Below, in pieces: positions 55,112 to 64,000 of a stretch of DNA of 64,000 nt (the stretch's first letter is position 1; each line of letters opens with the position of its first letter). The stretch is taken from positions 3,286,001 to 3,350,000 of the forward strand of contig NZ_JAOYOD010000001.1 in assembly GCF_025833875.1 (NCBI RefSeq), read 5' to 3'. Position numbers and translations under genes: made by a program. The notes under the pieces are model-generated. The model saw only the letters and a program-made list of their open reading frames with translations. It had not been told where the DNA came from and did not search any database. The stretch is from Reichenbachiella ulvae (GTDB lineage: Bacteria; Bacteroidota; Bacteroidia; Cytophagales; Cyclobacteriaceae).

Positions 55112-56578
55112 TCAAACCGCCACCTGCACACGAAAACTCGACCCTTGTCCCTCCTGACTGGTAAAACCTACTTGCCCATCCAGTTTCTTGGCGGTCTGCT
55201 TCAGCAAATAGAGCCCTAGTCCTGCACCCTGAGAGAGTGAGGTGCCCCGGTAGAACATATCAAAGACCTGTGGCTGGATTTCTTCCTTGATTCCGATCCC
55301 ATTGTCATCGAACTCGATCGATAGCTCACCCTCCTTTATCGCCAGACGAATATCGAGCGTACTTTCCTCCTTATTTCGATCCAAAAAGTTGTAGGCATTG
55401 GACAGTAGACAATTGAAAATGATCTTTAGTCGCTCTGGATCCTGCCTCACCGAAAGGGATTCTTCTACCTCGCATCTTACTTTTAAAATCCCATAGTTCG
55501 GATGAAAACGGTAGTCCCGCTTGATGCTATCCAGCAGTTCTTTGAGCTCCACCTCCTCGATCACCTTGCGATTGTTCATGTTGCGGGCATAGTCCATGAT
55601 CGAGTGAATCAGTCGGTCCATGGCATCCACCCGACTACTGATGATCCCGGTGTATTCTTTGATTTTTTCGATATTGTCCTCATGCACGATTAGGTTGATC
55701 AGCCCCATGATTGAAGTCAGGGGTGACCTGAGGTCGTGGGAAATCCTATAAGAAAATGCATTCAATTCGGTATTCTTCAGCATCAGATCCTGTTCGGCCA
55801 GTTTTCTTTTCGAGATATCCCTGGACGAACTGATGATCAATGCCACCTCTCCTTTTTCATCGAAAAGCGGTTCGCTATGCACAGAAGCCCAGATCTTTTC
55901 CCCTGTCTTGGTCACCAGCATTACATCCATTTGCGGGGGTGGTCCCTCCGATTTGCCCTCTGCACTCCGCTGATGGTCTCGTTCCAATAGTTGAATAAAA
56001 TCCGGATGAAAAAACTCATAGGGCGTCTTTCCTTCCATCTCGTGAGGTTCAAACCCTACCAGAGATTTGACTGATGGAGATACATAGAGGTAGCGAGCAT
56101 CCTCAGGGTGATGCAGACATACGACATCCGAGATATGATCCGTGATCAACTGAAACTTGTCCATATTGGCCGACAAGTGACTGGATATATCCGTGATGGC
56201 AGTAGGTGATGACTTCAACAAGTCCGCGACCTCTTCCACAGATGCTGTCTCATTGGCGTACACTTCCCCAAATCCTACGAAAGCATCTATCTCCTTCAGG
56301 TATTGAAATTTCCATTTGGACGAAAGCACCTTGCCCTGATACGTCAAGGTCAGCAATAGCTCAGTGGTATCATGCTTCATTTCCTCCATGGCTACCTGAA
56401 TTTGCAGGCGCTCTGGGTCGTTCAGGAGCAACCCAAAATCCGCGCTATCGTCGAAGTAATGTCTAAAAGCAGCATTGGCAGCCAGTATGGCCGACTGAGC
56501 ATTAATGATAAGTGAGGGTTGGTCTGTAATCTCAATGATTTTCTTCGATTGCTCGAATAGCAGATCCACAGTGTTCAT
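55112..56578 (-). CDS. PAS-domain sensor histidine kinase
   Basis: 488 residues, no membrane helix, so cytoplasmic. An N-terminal PAS-like region (about 10-105), a second well-formed PAS/PAC domain (about 140-260: DHISDVVCLHHPEDARYLYVSPSV..., then SRDISKRKLAEQ), HisKA with H281 in RISHDLRSPLTSI, HATPase with NAYNFL, DNGIGI and GAGLGLYLLKQ. No partner regulator lies adjacent. It senses a small ligand or redox state through PAS; signal unknown. Confidence 0.92.
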   Translation of the reverse strand: MNTVDLLFEQSKKIIEITDQPSLIINAQSAILAANAAFRHYFDDSADFGLLLNDPERLQIQVAMEEMKHDTTELLLTLTYQGKVLSSKWKFQYLKEIDAFVGFGEVYANETASVEEVADLLKSSPTAITDISSHLSANMDKFQLITDHISDVVCLHHPEDARYLYVSPSVKSLVGFEPHEMEGKTPYEFFHPDFIQLLERDHQRSAEGKSEGPPPQMDVMLVTKTGEKIWASVHSEPLFDEKGEVALIISSSRDISKRKLAEQDLMLKNTELNAFSYRISHDLRSPLTSIMGLINLIVHEDNIEKIKEYTGIISSRVDAMDRLIHSIMDYARNMNNRKVIEEVELKELLDSIKRDYRFHPNYGILKVRCEVEESLSVRQDPERLKIIFNCLLSNAYNFLDRNKEESTLDIRLAIKEGELSIEFDDNGIGIKEEIQPQVFDMFYRGTSLSQGAGLGLYLLKQTAKKLDGQVGFTSQEGQGSSFRVQVAV

Positions 56579-56796
56579 CCTCTAAATATAGTTTTTTATC
56601 TCTAATGCCCTACATCTATTGTATAAAAGGCAGATGGTAATATGTAGCGCATAGAAACGAGGAGGGCTTTGCTCTTTTTTTGAGAATAGGACGGCCAGGG
56701 ACTTAAACCCTAAACTTTGCAGCTACAACCTTGAACTCTTGGTCTTTCTCCCCGTAATAAACCCCATCCCCAAATGATAACAAGAGGACGAAAGGA

Positions 56797-57807
56797 ATGA
56801 ACAAAGAAATAAAAGTCTCCCTATTGGATCTGGGAGTAGTGAAGCAGGGAAAAGAAATTGCAGACGCGCTGGCAGACATCACCACCAATGCCCAGAAAGT
56901 AGAGGAGCTGGGCTTTCATCGCATATGGCTCGCCGAGCACCACAACATGCCGACTGTATCCACAGCTGCCACCGCAGTATTGATAGGTCATATCGCTGGT
57001 CGGACCTCACGCATCCGCGTAGGAGCGGGCGGCATCATGCTGCCCAATCATAGTCCGCTATCCGTGACTGAGGAGTTCGGGACTTTGGACACCCTCTACC
57101 CTGGCCGCATCGATCTGGGTCTGGGACGTGCACCGGGTACAGATCAGCCTACAGCTGCCGCGCTTCGCAGAGGCAATCTCGCCAGTCAAAACGACTTCCC
57201 TCGCGACATTCAGGCCTTGCAGCAGTTCTTCAGCTCCGACAACAGCCAGTCCAACGTCCGAGCATTCCCCGGAGAGGGACGAAAGGTGCCTTTGTATATA
57301 TTAGGATCGAGCACGGATAGTGCCTATCTCGCAGCTGAGCTGGGACTGCCCTATGCTTTTGCTTCACATTTCGCTCCCACTCAGTTGTTTCCAGCACTGG
57401 AGATCTATAGGCAGAATTTCAAACCTTCGGAGGTTCTAAAGGAGCCCTACGTGATGGCGGCCGTTAATGTGATCGCTGCAGATACTGACGAAGAAGCGGC
57501 CCACCTTCGCACTAGCCTCGACTTGATGGCACTAGGCATGGTCACCGGCAAGAGAGGCAAGCTTTCTCCTCCGGTAGATGAGATGCCAGAGATATTTTAT
57601 CACCCCGAAGTGCAGCAAGCACTGGGCCGACTGAGCACCTTTACCTTCGATGGATCAAAAGAAACTATAAGACTGAAGATCAATGAATTTCTGGAACAAA
57701 CAGGAGCCGACGAGCTGATCACCACCAACTACATCTACGATCAGGAGGCCCGACTCAAATCCTTCGATCTACTAGCTGAAGCTTTAGAACTCAACTGTTT
57801 AGTATAG
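56797..57807 (+). CDS. LLM-class flavin-dependent oxidoreductase
   Basis: 336 residues of the bacterial-luciferase-like fold: KVSLLDLGVVKQG at the N-terminus, GFHRIWLAEHHNMPTVSTAATAVLIGHIAGRT, RIRVGAGGIMLPNHSPLSVTEEF, and LYPGRIDLGLGRAPGTDQPT. These match the YhbW/MsnO8 subgroup. It uses FMNH2 or F420-like flavin to oxidise an unknown substrate. It stands alone between divergent/convergent neighbours. Confidence 0.9.
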   Translation: MNKEIKVSLLDLGVVKQGKEIADALADITTNAQKVEELGFHRIWLAEHHNMPTVSTAATAVLIGHIAGRTSRIRVGAGGIMLPNHSPLSVTEEFGTLDTLYPGRIDLGLGRAPGTDQPTAAALRRGNLASQNDFPRDIQALQQFFSSDNSQSNVRAFPGEGRKVPLYILGSSTDSAYLAAELGLPYAFASHFAPTQLFPALEIYRQNFKPSEVLKEPYVMAAVNVIAADTDEEAAHLRTSLDLMALGMVTGKRGKLSPPVDEMPEIFYHPEVQQALGRLSTFTFDGSKETIRLKINEFLEQTGADELITTNYIYDQEARLKSFDLLAEALELNCLV

Positions 57808-58108
57808 GTGCTGCTGGCCTTTATTCATTTTAGTTTTTAGAGGTGAAAAATCAGAAAAGAAATAAAAGGCTGTTTGAGTCCCGACAATTTAGAATATAGT
57901 GAAAGATCCAAATGGACGAGTTTCTTTTATTTCCTGATATTACGACACTAAAAGCGTTGAAAAATGAATAGTAGCCATGATTTCTTTGCTTACTTTCTTC
58001 ATCAAGGAAGAAAGTAAGAAACAATTAATTATACACCTGCATTTTTATAATTTATTGCGACAAATGCATTCAGGTTAACTTTAATTGTTCATAAATCTAT
58101 TTTAAATA
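57808..58108. other. Intergenic region with one strong hairpin
   Basis: About 300 bp without a gene. The only distinct feature is a perfect 12-bp stem, CTTACTTTCTTC (57989-58000) and GAAGAAAGTAAG (58007-58018), around a 6-nt loop. It has no T-run directly after it, so it is not a normal terminator. Similar TTACTTTCTT..AAGAAAGTAA hairpins are common dispersed elements in Bacteroidota, as I recall. Confidence 0.55.
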
Positions 58109-58597
58109 ATGTTGTCTGCTCAATCTAAACTCATCCAATTACTCAGTGAACTTGAAAACTACATTCAACAAATTCCAGAGGAAAAGCTATCTCAGAAACC
58201 CGCTCCAGACAAATGGTCTAATAAAGAAATACTGGGACATCTGGTCGACTCAGCACTCAACAATCTGCAGCGCTTCACTGAGATCCAGTTCACGCCCAGA
58301 CCTTACGTGATTCGAAAATATGCACAGGATGACCTGGTGCGAGCCAACGACTATCAACATGCGGATACCAGGGAAATATTACAGCTCTTGATCGCTTTGA
58401 ACACCCGCATCATCCGAGTGATGGATCAGCAAACAGAAGAGATGCTAGCTTATGAGATTGAAATCGAAAAAGGCCAGACCGAAGACCTTCGTTTCTGGAA
58501 TCAGGACTATGTCGATCACTTCGAGCATCATCTCAGGCAGATTAAAAAAAAGGCTGCCCCAACAATGAGACAGCCCGGTACTCTAAACTATGTATGA
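58109..58597 (+). CDS. DinB-family protein
   Basis: 162 residues, a DinB/YfiT-like four-helix bundle. Metal-site histidines fit H46 in KEILGHLVDSALNNL and the C-terminal H of YVDHFEHHLRQIKK. The PAPDKWSNKEILGHL segment is a strong family marker. Relatives are metal-dependent thiol or glutathione/bacillithiol-linked transferases of unclear role. Its stop abuts the next gene's stop and its 3' codons contain that gene's terminator. Confidence 0.87.
   Translation: MLSAQSKLIQLLSELENYIQQIPEEKLSQKPAPDKWSNKEILGHLVDSALNNLQRFTEIQFTPRPYVIRKYAQDDLVRANDYQHADTREILQLLIALNTRIIRVMDQQTEEMLAYEIEIEKGQTEDLRFWNQDYVDHFEHHLRQIKKKAAPTMRQPGTLNYV
58543..58577 (-). terminator. Intrinsic terminator of the GH5 gene, inside the DinB coding end
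   Basis: On the minus strand GGCTGTC and GGGCAGCC form a 7-bp stem (one G-U pair), followed by T8. It lies downstream of the GH5 stop but within the last codons of the convergent DinB gene, so the two genes share this DNA. Confidence 0.7.
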
Positions 58598-61546
58598 TTA
58601 ATTCTTGACAAAGCGAAGGCTCTGACCTCCATCGAACCTAAGGAGGTACACCCCTCGATCCAGGGAAGAAACATCCAGCACCAATCGCTTTTCTCCCGCC
58701 AGCTGCTGACGATATTTCAACCTACCATCTATTCCGAATATGGCCATGTGTTTACTGCTTTCGTCAACCCCTTCGATATTCAAAAGGTGATTGGCGGGGT
58801 TTGGATAGGCGGCCAATTGCAATTCATGGCTTACAACAGTCGAGCCTGCAATCCTTGCTCCGCTGCTATTGCTGATTTCGAACCAGTTGAGGTTAAATCC
58901 TCCGGAAGCAAAAGCGAGTGCAATGTCTTGCACACCTGCATTCAACTGTACGTTTTGAGAGATAGTAGTCCAACTCTGCCAGCCACCTGTTGCATCTACG
59001 TTGATAGTACCGTAAGCACTACCGCCTCCGAAAGGCTCCAATACAATCTGGCCACCACCACTGGGGCTCGCCACGCGATAGCTTACCGTATAGCTCCCTG
59101 TAGATGGAATGTTGACAGAGTAGCCTGCCCAGTCTCCTGCATCGATCCAACCTACATTTTGGCCTCCTCCGGCATCTTGAGCGTTTTCTGTATCCAACCC
59201 GCTCATTTCAAAATAGTTTTCTGCCTCGATCCTTTGTGTACTTGGAGTAGGATTGTTGGCAGCAGCCAAACTCACATAGTTGACATTAAGACCTGAACTG
59301 GGGAAATAAAGTCTAAGGGTCTGAGTTCCTGCATTGAGCGAAATAGTGGCAGTCACAGTGCTCCAATTTTGCCATCCACCTGTCGCATTGAAACTGGCAG
59401 AAGCCGTACCGCTGCTCGCCTGTAGTTGGATACTCTTATTGGCGTTTCCATCTGCTGCCACTCTGAACGATACCTGATAGCTGCCAGAACTGTTCACATT
59501 TACGCTATAGTCCGCCCAATCACCAGCATCTACATAGCCAATATTTTCTCCCCCTTCGGAACAGGCCTCTGTCTGGATGCCACTCATAGCACTGTAATTT
59601 TCCGCTTCGATGACTCCTGGCAAATTGATCGCATTGTTGTTGGGATTGACTGTCACCGTTGCGGATGCAGAGACACCATTCTGACTGGCAGTGACCGTAA
59701 ATGTACCCGCAGCGGTGGCCGTAAATAGTCCATTGCCATCTGCCCCCGACCAACTAGGAGAGATATTCATCACATTGCCATTTTGGTCATAGCCTGTGGC
59801 ACTGAAGCTTTGAGATTGTCCGACATTCAGGGTCACACTGGCCGGACTGATTTGTATACTTGACAGGACTGGAGAGGTCGAAAGCTCAAACCAATTGACA
59901 TTGATTCCGGAATTCGGAAAGTACAAACGCAGGGTTTGTATCCCGGCATTCAGATACAAACTCGCAGAGGCAGTCGTCCAAGTCTGCCATCCACCCGTCG
60001 CATCAAAACTGGCGCTGGCTACATTCCCACTGCCTTGCAGTTCGATACTCTTACTACCCGTATCCCCAGAGGCTACTCTAAAGTTGACGGTATAGGTGCC
60101 ACTACTCGGAACATCCACTCTATAATCAGCCCAGTCTCCCGGATCAGCATAGCCCAGATTTTCACCTCCCTCGGAGCTGGTTTCAGTTTGTAAGCCATTC
60201 ATGTCACAATAGCTTTCTGCTTCTATCGCGCCATTAATCCCAACGGCACTGGCATTGTCACATCCCTGTGGCTGAGTTAGCCCAGTGTTTTTCACCGCAT
60301 CATAAAAACCCTGATGCCAGGTCAATCCGGGAGATCCATTAGCAATATTGTTTTGACAGAAAGCAATCATGTCGTTATAGATATTCGCTGGAGGCGTTCC
60401 TCCATTGTTGATGAAGTTCTTGAGGTTTTCATAGGGTGCATTGGGGTGAATCGTCCATAGCGTACGGTCATGCGACATCTTTTTAAAAGACCAGGGGAAA
60501 TAATCCACGTTGTTATTCAGACACCAATCGGTCATGTTTCGGAGATTACTATTATCGCTTTCGCCATATTCGCCTAGGATCAGCGGCACATTCAGTTTGT
60601 TGCATAGATCCAATCGACCATCCAGAGCAGACACATCATTAGAATAGTGATGCGTCTGATACACCAGATTATTGTCCCAGCGATAGTTGATGCCACTTTG
60701 ATTTTGGGTTTCTGGATCCATCCAGTCGAGCTTCTGCATATCCGATCCCCACCAGCTGCCTTCTGCCACGATGATGTGATTGTTGTCCACCTCACGAATG
60801 GCATTTCGCATGGTAATCATGGACCCCAATAACTCAAACTCACGACCAGGCTGAGGCACAGGCTCGTTGATCAAATCATAGCCCCAGATCACGGGCTCAT
60901 TGGCATAGTAGCTGGCTATATGCTTCCACACCTCAGCTGCGATGTTGACATTATTCCCATCCCAAAAAGTAACCGACTCTCTCGGTTGACTGGCATTGGA
61001 ATTGACATTGTCTGAGTGATCGCCAGGATTTTGGTAGCCGGGCGCGGCGTGCATATCCAGTAAGACATACATCCCCTGAGCACGACAAAAGTTGACCACA
61101 CGATCGATGTACTGAAATCCTCGATCAGATGGAGCGTTGCTATTATAGTCCCAAAAAAGGTTGAAATGAAAAGGGACCCTTACTGAATTAAAGCCCAAGC
61201 CTTTCAGGTCGGCGATGCCCTGCGCCGTGACATAGTTCATCCGCCATTGGTGTTCAAACTCGATGGCCTGTCCCAGGTCACCTCCGAAGGCATCCTTAAC
61301 GGAGTTGAAAAACTGAGTGTGGGTGCGATAATTGAAATCTCCCATCATCAGGTAGCCTTCCCAAAGCAACCAGTTACCCAGGTTCATTCCTGTAAAATAA
61401 AGATCGTTTCCATTTTCATCTACGATCTGTGTTCCGTTGGTATGCACATACTGTGCATGTAGAGGTTGGTGCAGTCCGAGAGTCACCAGGCATAATATAG
61501 CCAGCACTCTCATCGCCCTGCGATTCAAGTCAATTTTGTCTTTCAT
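58598..61546 (-). CDS. Secreted GH5 endoglucanase-like enzyme with three CBM6 domains and T9SS tail
   Basis: 982 residues from the ATG at 61546 (MKDKIDLNRRAM, then signal VLAILCLVTLGLHQPLHAQ); the frame extends upstream without signal features. A GH5 barrel (about 30-420) has NLGNWLLWEG, VRVPFHFN, acid/base E228 in DLINEPV, and nucleophile E326 in LILGEYGES. CBM6 #1 (about 436-556), a Bacterial-Ig (Big_2) domain (about 559-636), CBM6 #2 (about 643-763), and CBM6 #3 (about 771-893) follow, then a T9SS type A domain (about 913-982, AYPNPANHLLNIEG). It is exported to the surface or medium to cut beta-glucan, cellulose or mannan; the exact substrate is unknown. It stands alone, outside a polysaccharide utilisation locus. 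Confidence 0.92.
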   Translation of the reverse strand: MKDKIDLNRRAMRVLAILCLVTLGLHQPLHAQYVHTNGTQIVDENGNDLYFTGMNLGNWLLWEGYLMMGDFNYRTHTQFFNSVKDAFGGDLGQAIEFEHQWRMNYVTAQGIADLKGLGFNSVRVPFHFNLFWDYNSNAPSDRGFQYIDRVVNFCRAQGMYVLLDMHAAPGYQNPGDHSDNVNSNASQPRESVTFWDGNNVNIAAEVWKHIASYYANEPVIWGYDLINEPVPQPGREFELLGSMITMRNAIREVDNNHIIVAEGSWWGSDMQKLDWMDPETQNQSGINYRWDNNLVYQTHHYSNDVSALDGRLDLCNKLNVPLILGEYGESDNSNLRNMTDWCLNNNVDYFPWSFKKMSHDRTLWTIHPNAPYENLKNFINNGGTPPANIYNDMIAFCQNNIANGSPGLTWHQGFYDAVKNTGLTQPQGCDNASAVGINGAIEAESYCDMNGLQTETSSEGGENLGYADPGDWADYRVDVPSSGTYTVNFRVASGDTGSKSIELQGSGNVASASFDATGGWQTWTTASASLYLNAGIQTLRLYFPNSGINVNWFELSTSPVLSSIQISPASVTLNVGQSQSFSATGYDQNGNVMNISPSWSGADGNGLFTATAAGTFTVTASQNGVSASATVTVNPNNNAINLPGVIEAENYSAMSGIQTEACSEGGENIGYVDAGDWADYSVNVNSSGSYQVSFRVAADGNANKSIQLQASSGTASASFNATGGWQNWSTVTATISLNAGTQTLRLYFPSSGLNVNYVSLAAANNPTPSTQRIEAENYFEMSGLDTENAQDAGGGQNVGWIDAGDWAGYSVNIPSTGSYTVSYRVASPSGGGQIVLEPFGGGSAYGTINVDATGGWQSWTTISQNVQLNAGVQDIALAFASGGFNLNWFEISNSSGARIAGSTVVSHELQLAAYPNPANHLLNIEGVDESSKHMAIFGIDGRLKYRQQLAGEKRLVLDVSSLDRGVYLLRFDGGQSLRFVKN

Positions 61547-61973
61547 TAGTAATTTAGTTTTAAGTGAAGCCTGTCGGTTTGTTGATTCACTTAAAGTTTG
61601 TCTTTCATAATCCTTTCGCCAATCGGTCAAACCTCAGGCATATTCCAAATGTCAGGAGAAGAATATGGCTTACCTATTGTAAGTAGCAAATTGGTGGATT
61701 GAAAGAGAGCAAAAAAAGACACTACACATTGATTATCTGAACGTTACAGATTATCCACTCTAAAAAAAAGTGGACAGGGAGGAGTGTGAGATAGGATGAT
61801 TCTAAGAAGTATTTAAGTTAGATTCATCGATCAGCCGAGTTCATTGCTGCAAGGGAACAATTCAGTTTTTCAATCAACCACCCTTCACGAAAAAGAACAT
61901 TCCTAAATATTCACATTGCCGTTAAACTTCGCCCCTATTAACTCAAAACCAAATAACTATTAACTAAGTTTTA
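61547..61973. other. Intergenic region upstream of the GH5 gene
   Basis: About 430 bp between two minus-strand genes. No gene, strong hairpin or TAnnTTTG box was found. A direct repeat GATTATC occurs at 61731-61737 and 61749-61755 with 18-bp spacing and could be an operator; this is speculative. Confidence 0.35.
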
Positions 61974-62690
61974 TTAAATATCCCCCAGCTGTGGGCGGAT
62001 GACGATGTCTTCTATCACGGTATTTTTAGACAACTGATGGGTGGACCAAATGGACTCAGCTACATCTGATGCCTTGATGAATCGACTCTCAGGCAATTCC
62101 ACTCCTTCCCAGCTGGCTGTAAGTGTAGCACCCGGCATCACAGAGATCACCCGAAGACCTTTGTCCTGAAGCTCGAATCTCAGATTTTGAGAAAAACCGT
62201 ATAAAGCAAATTTAGATATACTATAAGATCCTCCATTAGTATAGGCCTTGAGACTGGCTACCGAGCAGATATTAAAAATATCCCCTGTTTTTGCTTCCAG
62301 CATTCTTGGCAGCAGCTTTCGGGTCAGATGATAGACGCTGTAGAGGTTGGTATCGATCATCAGCTCCAAATTGCCTTCTGCTTCTTCCAGCAAAGATCCC
62401 GGCAAAAACACGCCAGCATTGTTGATCAATACATCCACGGTAGAAACGGTACCCAAAACCCAATCAGCAAAGGCCAATACCTGGCCCTTCTGAGACAGAT
62501 CTGCAGAAAAGGTGTGTATTTTCGCATTGGGAAAGCGAGACTGCACATCATCCTCCATAGCCAACAAATCCTTTTGATTGCGGGCGCAAGCCAGTATTTC
62601 ATATCCTTCTTGAGCAAAACGCTCGATTACCGCTCTGCCGATTCCTTTGGTTCCTCCTGTTACTATGACGTTCTTCATATCTCTATTCAT
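61974..62690 (-). CDS. SDR-family oxidoreductase
   Basis: 238 residues; a second ATG four codons in (MKNVIVTGG) is the more family-like start. Classical SDR with TGGTKGIGRAVI, NNAGVFLPG, serine in NICSVASLKAY and YSISKFAL. The substrate is unknown. Divergent from mlaE-like gene on the plus strand. Confidence 0.88.
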   Translation of the reverse strand: MNRDMKNVIVTGGTKGIGRAVIERFAQEGYEILACARNQKDLLAMEDDVQSRFPNAKIHTFSADLSQKGQVLAFADWVLGTVSTVDVLINNAGVFLPGSLLEEAEGNLELMIDTNLYSVYHLTRKLLPRMLEAKTGDIFNICSVASLKAYTNGGSYSISKFALYGFSQNLRFELQDKGLRVISVMPGATLTASWEGVELPESRFIKASDVAESIWSTHQLSKNTVIEDIVIRPQLGDI

Positions 62691-62840
62691 AAAACTGAAA
62701 ATTAATCAAACAACCCAGCCTCGCAGAAGACCGTAGAAAAATATTTTAGCATTGAAGTAAAAAATGGCCAGAGTTGACCGTCAATTGACTTTTAGTTCTA
62801 TTAAAATTATTAATTTGGAGCTTAGAACATAAATCAGCAC

Positions 62841-63569
62841 ATGCGCAGTTTCGGACGCTTTATTATTTTCATTCAAACCATGCTGGTCAGGCGCGAGTCT
62901 TTTTCGACTTACGTCAAACTCATCATCGAAGAAACCATCAAAATCGGCGTAAACACCGTGTTTTTAGTGGCGATTGTTTCGACCTTCATTGGTGCAGTGA
63001 CCACCCTACAGACGGCTTACAACCTGGTCAGTCCTTTCATACCCTCCTATGTCATATCGATGGTGGTGCGAGACATGACTGTACTGGAGCTGGCCCCAAC
63101 TGTGATGGCGATTGTTTATGCCGGTAAGGTAGGATCCAATATCGCGGGTGAGCTCGGGACGATGCGAATTACAGAGCAAGTAGATGCACTAGAGGTGATG
63201 GGAATCAACGCCACTTCCTATCTCGTACTGCCCAAAATCATCGCATCGATCATCGCCTACCCTATGTTGGTCGTAATATCAGCATTTCTTTCTTTGGTAG
63301 GTGGCTACATAGCGGGCTCTCTGGCTGGAGTGATCACCCCGACAGAATTTGTATACGGTATACGCTACGAGTTCATAGAGTTCAACATCACCTTTGCTTT
63401 GACGAAGGCCTATGTATTTGCTTTTCTGGTAGCAGCCATTTCTGCTTACAAAGGTTTCTATACCAAAGGAGGTGCTTTGGAGGTAGGGGTAGCAAGTACC
63501 GCAGCAGTAACCAACAGTTGTATTGCGATCCTTTGTGCCGATTTCTTACTGACTAAATTGATGCTCTGA
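62841..63569 (+). CDS. mlaE: MlaE-family lipid ABC transporter permease
   Basis: 242 residues, five to six membrane helices. The MlaE/DUF140 signatures are clear: RDMTVLELAPTVMAIVYAGKVGSNIAGELGTMRITEQVDALEVMGI. In the Mla system this permease moves phospholipids between the inner and outer membrane. The ATPase gene begins 1 bp after its stop. Confidence 0.94.
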   Translation: MRSFGRFIIFIQTMLVRRESFSTYVKLIIEETIKIGVNTVFLVAIVSTFIGAVTTLQTAYNLVSPFIPSYVISMVVRDMTVLELAPTVMAIVYAGKVGSNIAGELGTMRITEQVDALEVMGINATSYLVLPKIIASIIAYPMLVVISAFLSLVGGYIAGSLAGVITPTEFVYGIRYEFIEFNITFALTKAYVFAFLVAAISAYKGFYTKGGALEVGVASTAAVTNSCIAILCADFLLTKLML

Positions 63570-63570
63570 C

Positions 63571-64000
63571 ATGATAGAAGCGAATAGAATCAGCAAATCA
63601 TTTGAAGGCAAACTCATACTTGACGATATTAGCGCCAAGTTTCATAAAGGAAAGACCAATCTAATCATTGGATCCAGTGGTACGGGTAAAAGTGTCTTTC
63701 TAAAGAATCTAGTGGGCCTCGTTCAGCCTGATGAAGGAGAGGTGCTCTATGATGGTCGTAACTTTACCCATTCGGACAAAACTACCAAGGCAGACATTCG
63801 TCGCGAGATAGGTATGCTCTTTCAAGGTGGGGCACTTTTTGATTCTAAAAATGTGGAGCAAAACATCATGTTCCCACTGGATGTGTTGACAGACATGCCT
63901 TTGGACGAAAAGCAGGACCGCGTCAATTACTGTCTGGAAAGAGTGGGCCTAGTGGACTCCAATAAGAAAATGCCATCGGAAATAAGTGGTGGAATGAAAA
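63571..64000 (+). CDS. mlaF: MlaF-family lipid ABC transporter ATPase, 3' end outside the window
   Basis: 143 codons are visible from the ATG at 63571. Walker A is GSSGTGKS (residues about 34-41), the Q loop is MLFQGGALFDS, and the start of the LSGG-type signature reads ISGGMK at the window edge, with the final E of the family pattern SGGM(R/K)KR expected beyond it. It pairs with mlaE; an MCE-domain gene should follow outside the window. Confidence 0.93.
   Translation, partial: MIEANRISKSFEGKLILDDISAKFHKGKTNLIIGSSGTGKSVFLKNLVGLVQPDEGEVLYDGRNFTHSDKTTKADIRREIGMLFQGGALFDSKNVEQNIMFPLDVLTDMPLDEKQDRVNYCLERVGLVDSNKKMPSEISGGMK

Noticed and set aside
61731..61755. GATTATC direct repeat as a confirmed operator
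   Set aside because: Only two copies of a short AT-rich word; kept as a remark in the intergenic entry.

Overview
The window looks like a chromosome segment of a marine-type member of the Bacteroidota, most likely order Cytophagales (relatives of Reichenbachiella or Fulvivirga; the genus is a guess). Support comes from two secreted proteins with type IX secretion (T9SS) C-terminal sorting domains, the ribosomal cluster rpmB-rpmG-DUF4295-ftsY that is typical of the phylum, a few promoters of the phylum's TTTG / TAnnTTTG form, LytS-type kinases with N-terminal TPRs, a beta-propeller sensor kinase and a CtlX-type arginine/citrulline hydrolase. No rRNA, tRNA or CRISPR array was recognised.

Layout. 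1-1168: 3' part of a sensor kinase. 1235-12602: a very large T9SS surface protein behind an operon of two paralogous TPR sensor kinases and one LytTR regulator. 12881-17374: KtrB/KtrA potassium uptake pair converging on a glycogen branching enzyme. 17457-21020: ftsY, DUF4295, rpmG, rpmB, a SUI1/YciH factor, a universal stress protein and a small exported protein. 21219-28120: an operon of two arginine-deiminase-fold hydrolases, argS and menA, divergent from an arginine decarboxylase-like gene and a polyprenol-phosphate sugar transferase. 28349-36020: Dps, a NarL-type two-component pair, a LipL32-like exported protein, a thioredoxin, an SDR and P5C dehydrogenase. 36093-42274: beta-propeller kinase, TauE/SafE, front-end desaturase and a metal-receptor protein. 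42383-51532: an accessory stretch with two mutually truncated genes at an inverted-repeat scar, an MDR reductase with a TPR-AraC fusion regulator, an AraC / cytochrome c / NAD(P)-binding / DUF1772 cluster in which the cytochrome gene is frameshifted, and a serine hydrolase. 51826-55111: a DEAD-box helicase followed by repeats, an ISAs1-family element inserted into a palindromic repeat, and an array of at least 18 units in 21-bp register. 55112-64000: PAS kinase, LLM oxidoreductase, DinB protein, secreted GH5/CBM6 glycanase, SDR, and the start of an Mla-type lipid ABC transporter running off the right edge.

The most unusual items are the exact 21-bp (42-bp dimer) array, the close LipL32 relative outside Leptospira, the terminator-like hairpin embedded at the start of one sensor kinase, and several single-base or deletion scars. 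Nothing here is a clearly new defence or biosynthetic system. Small overlooked genes (50, 55 and two of 38 codons) are listed as well.
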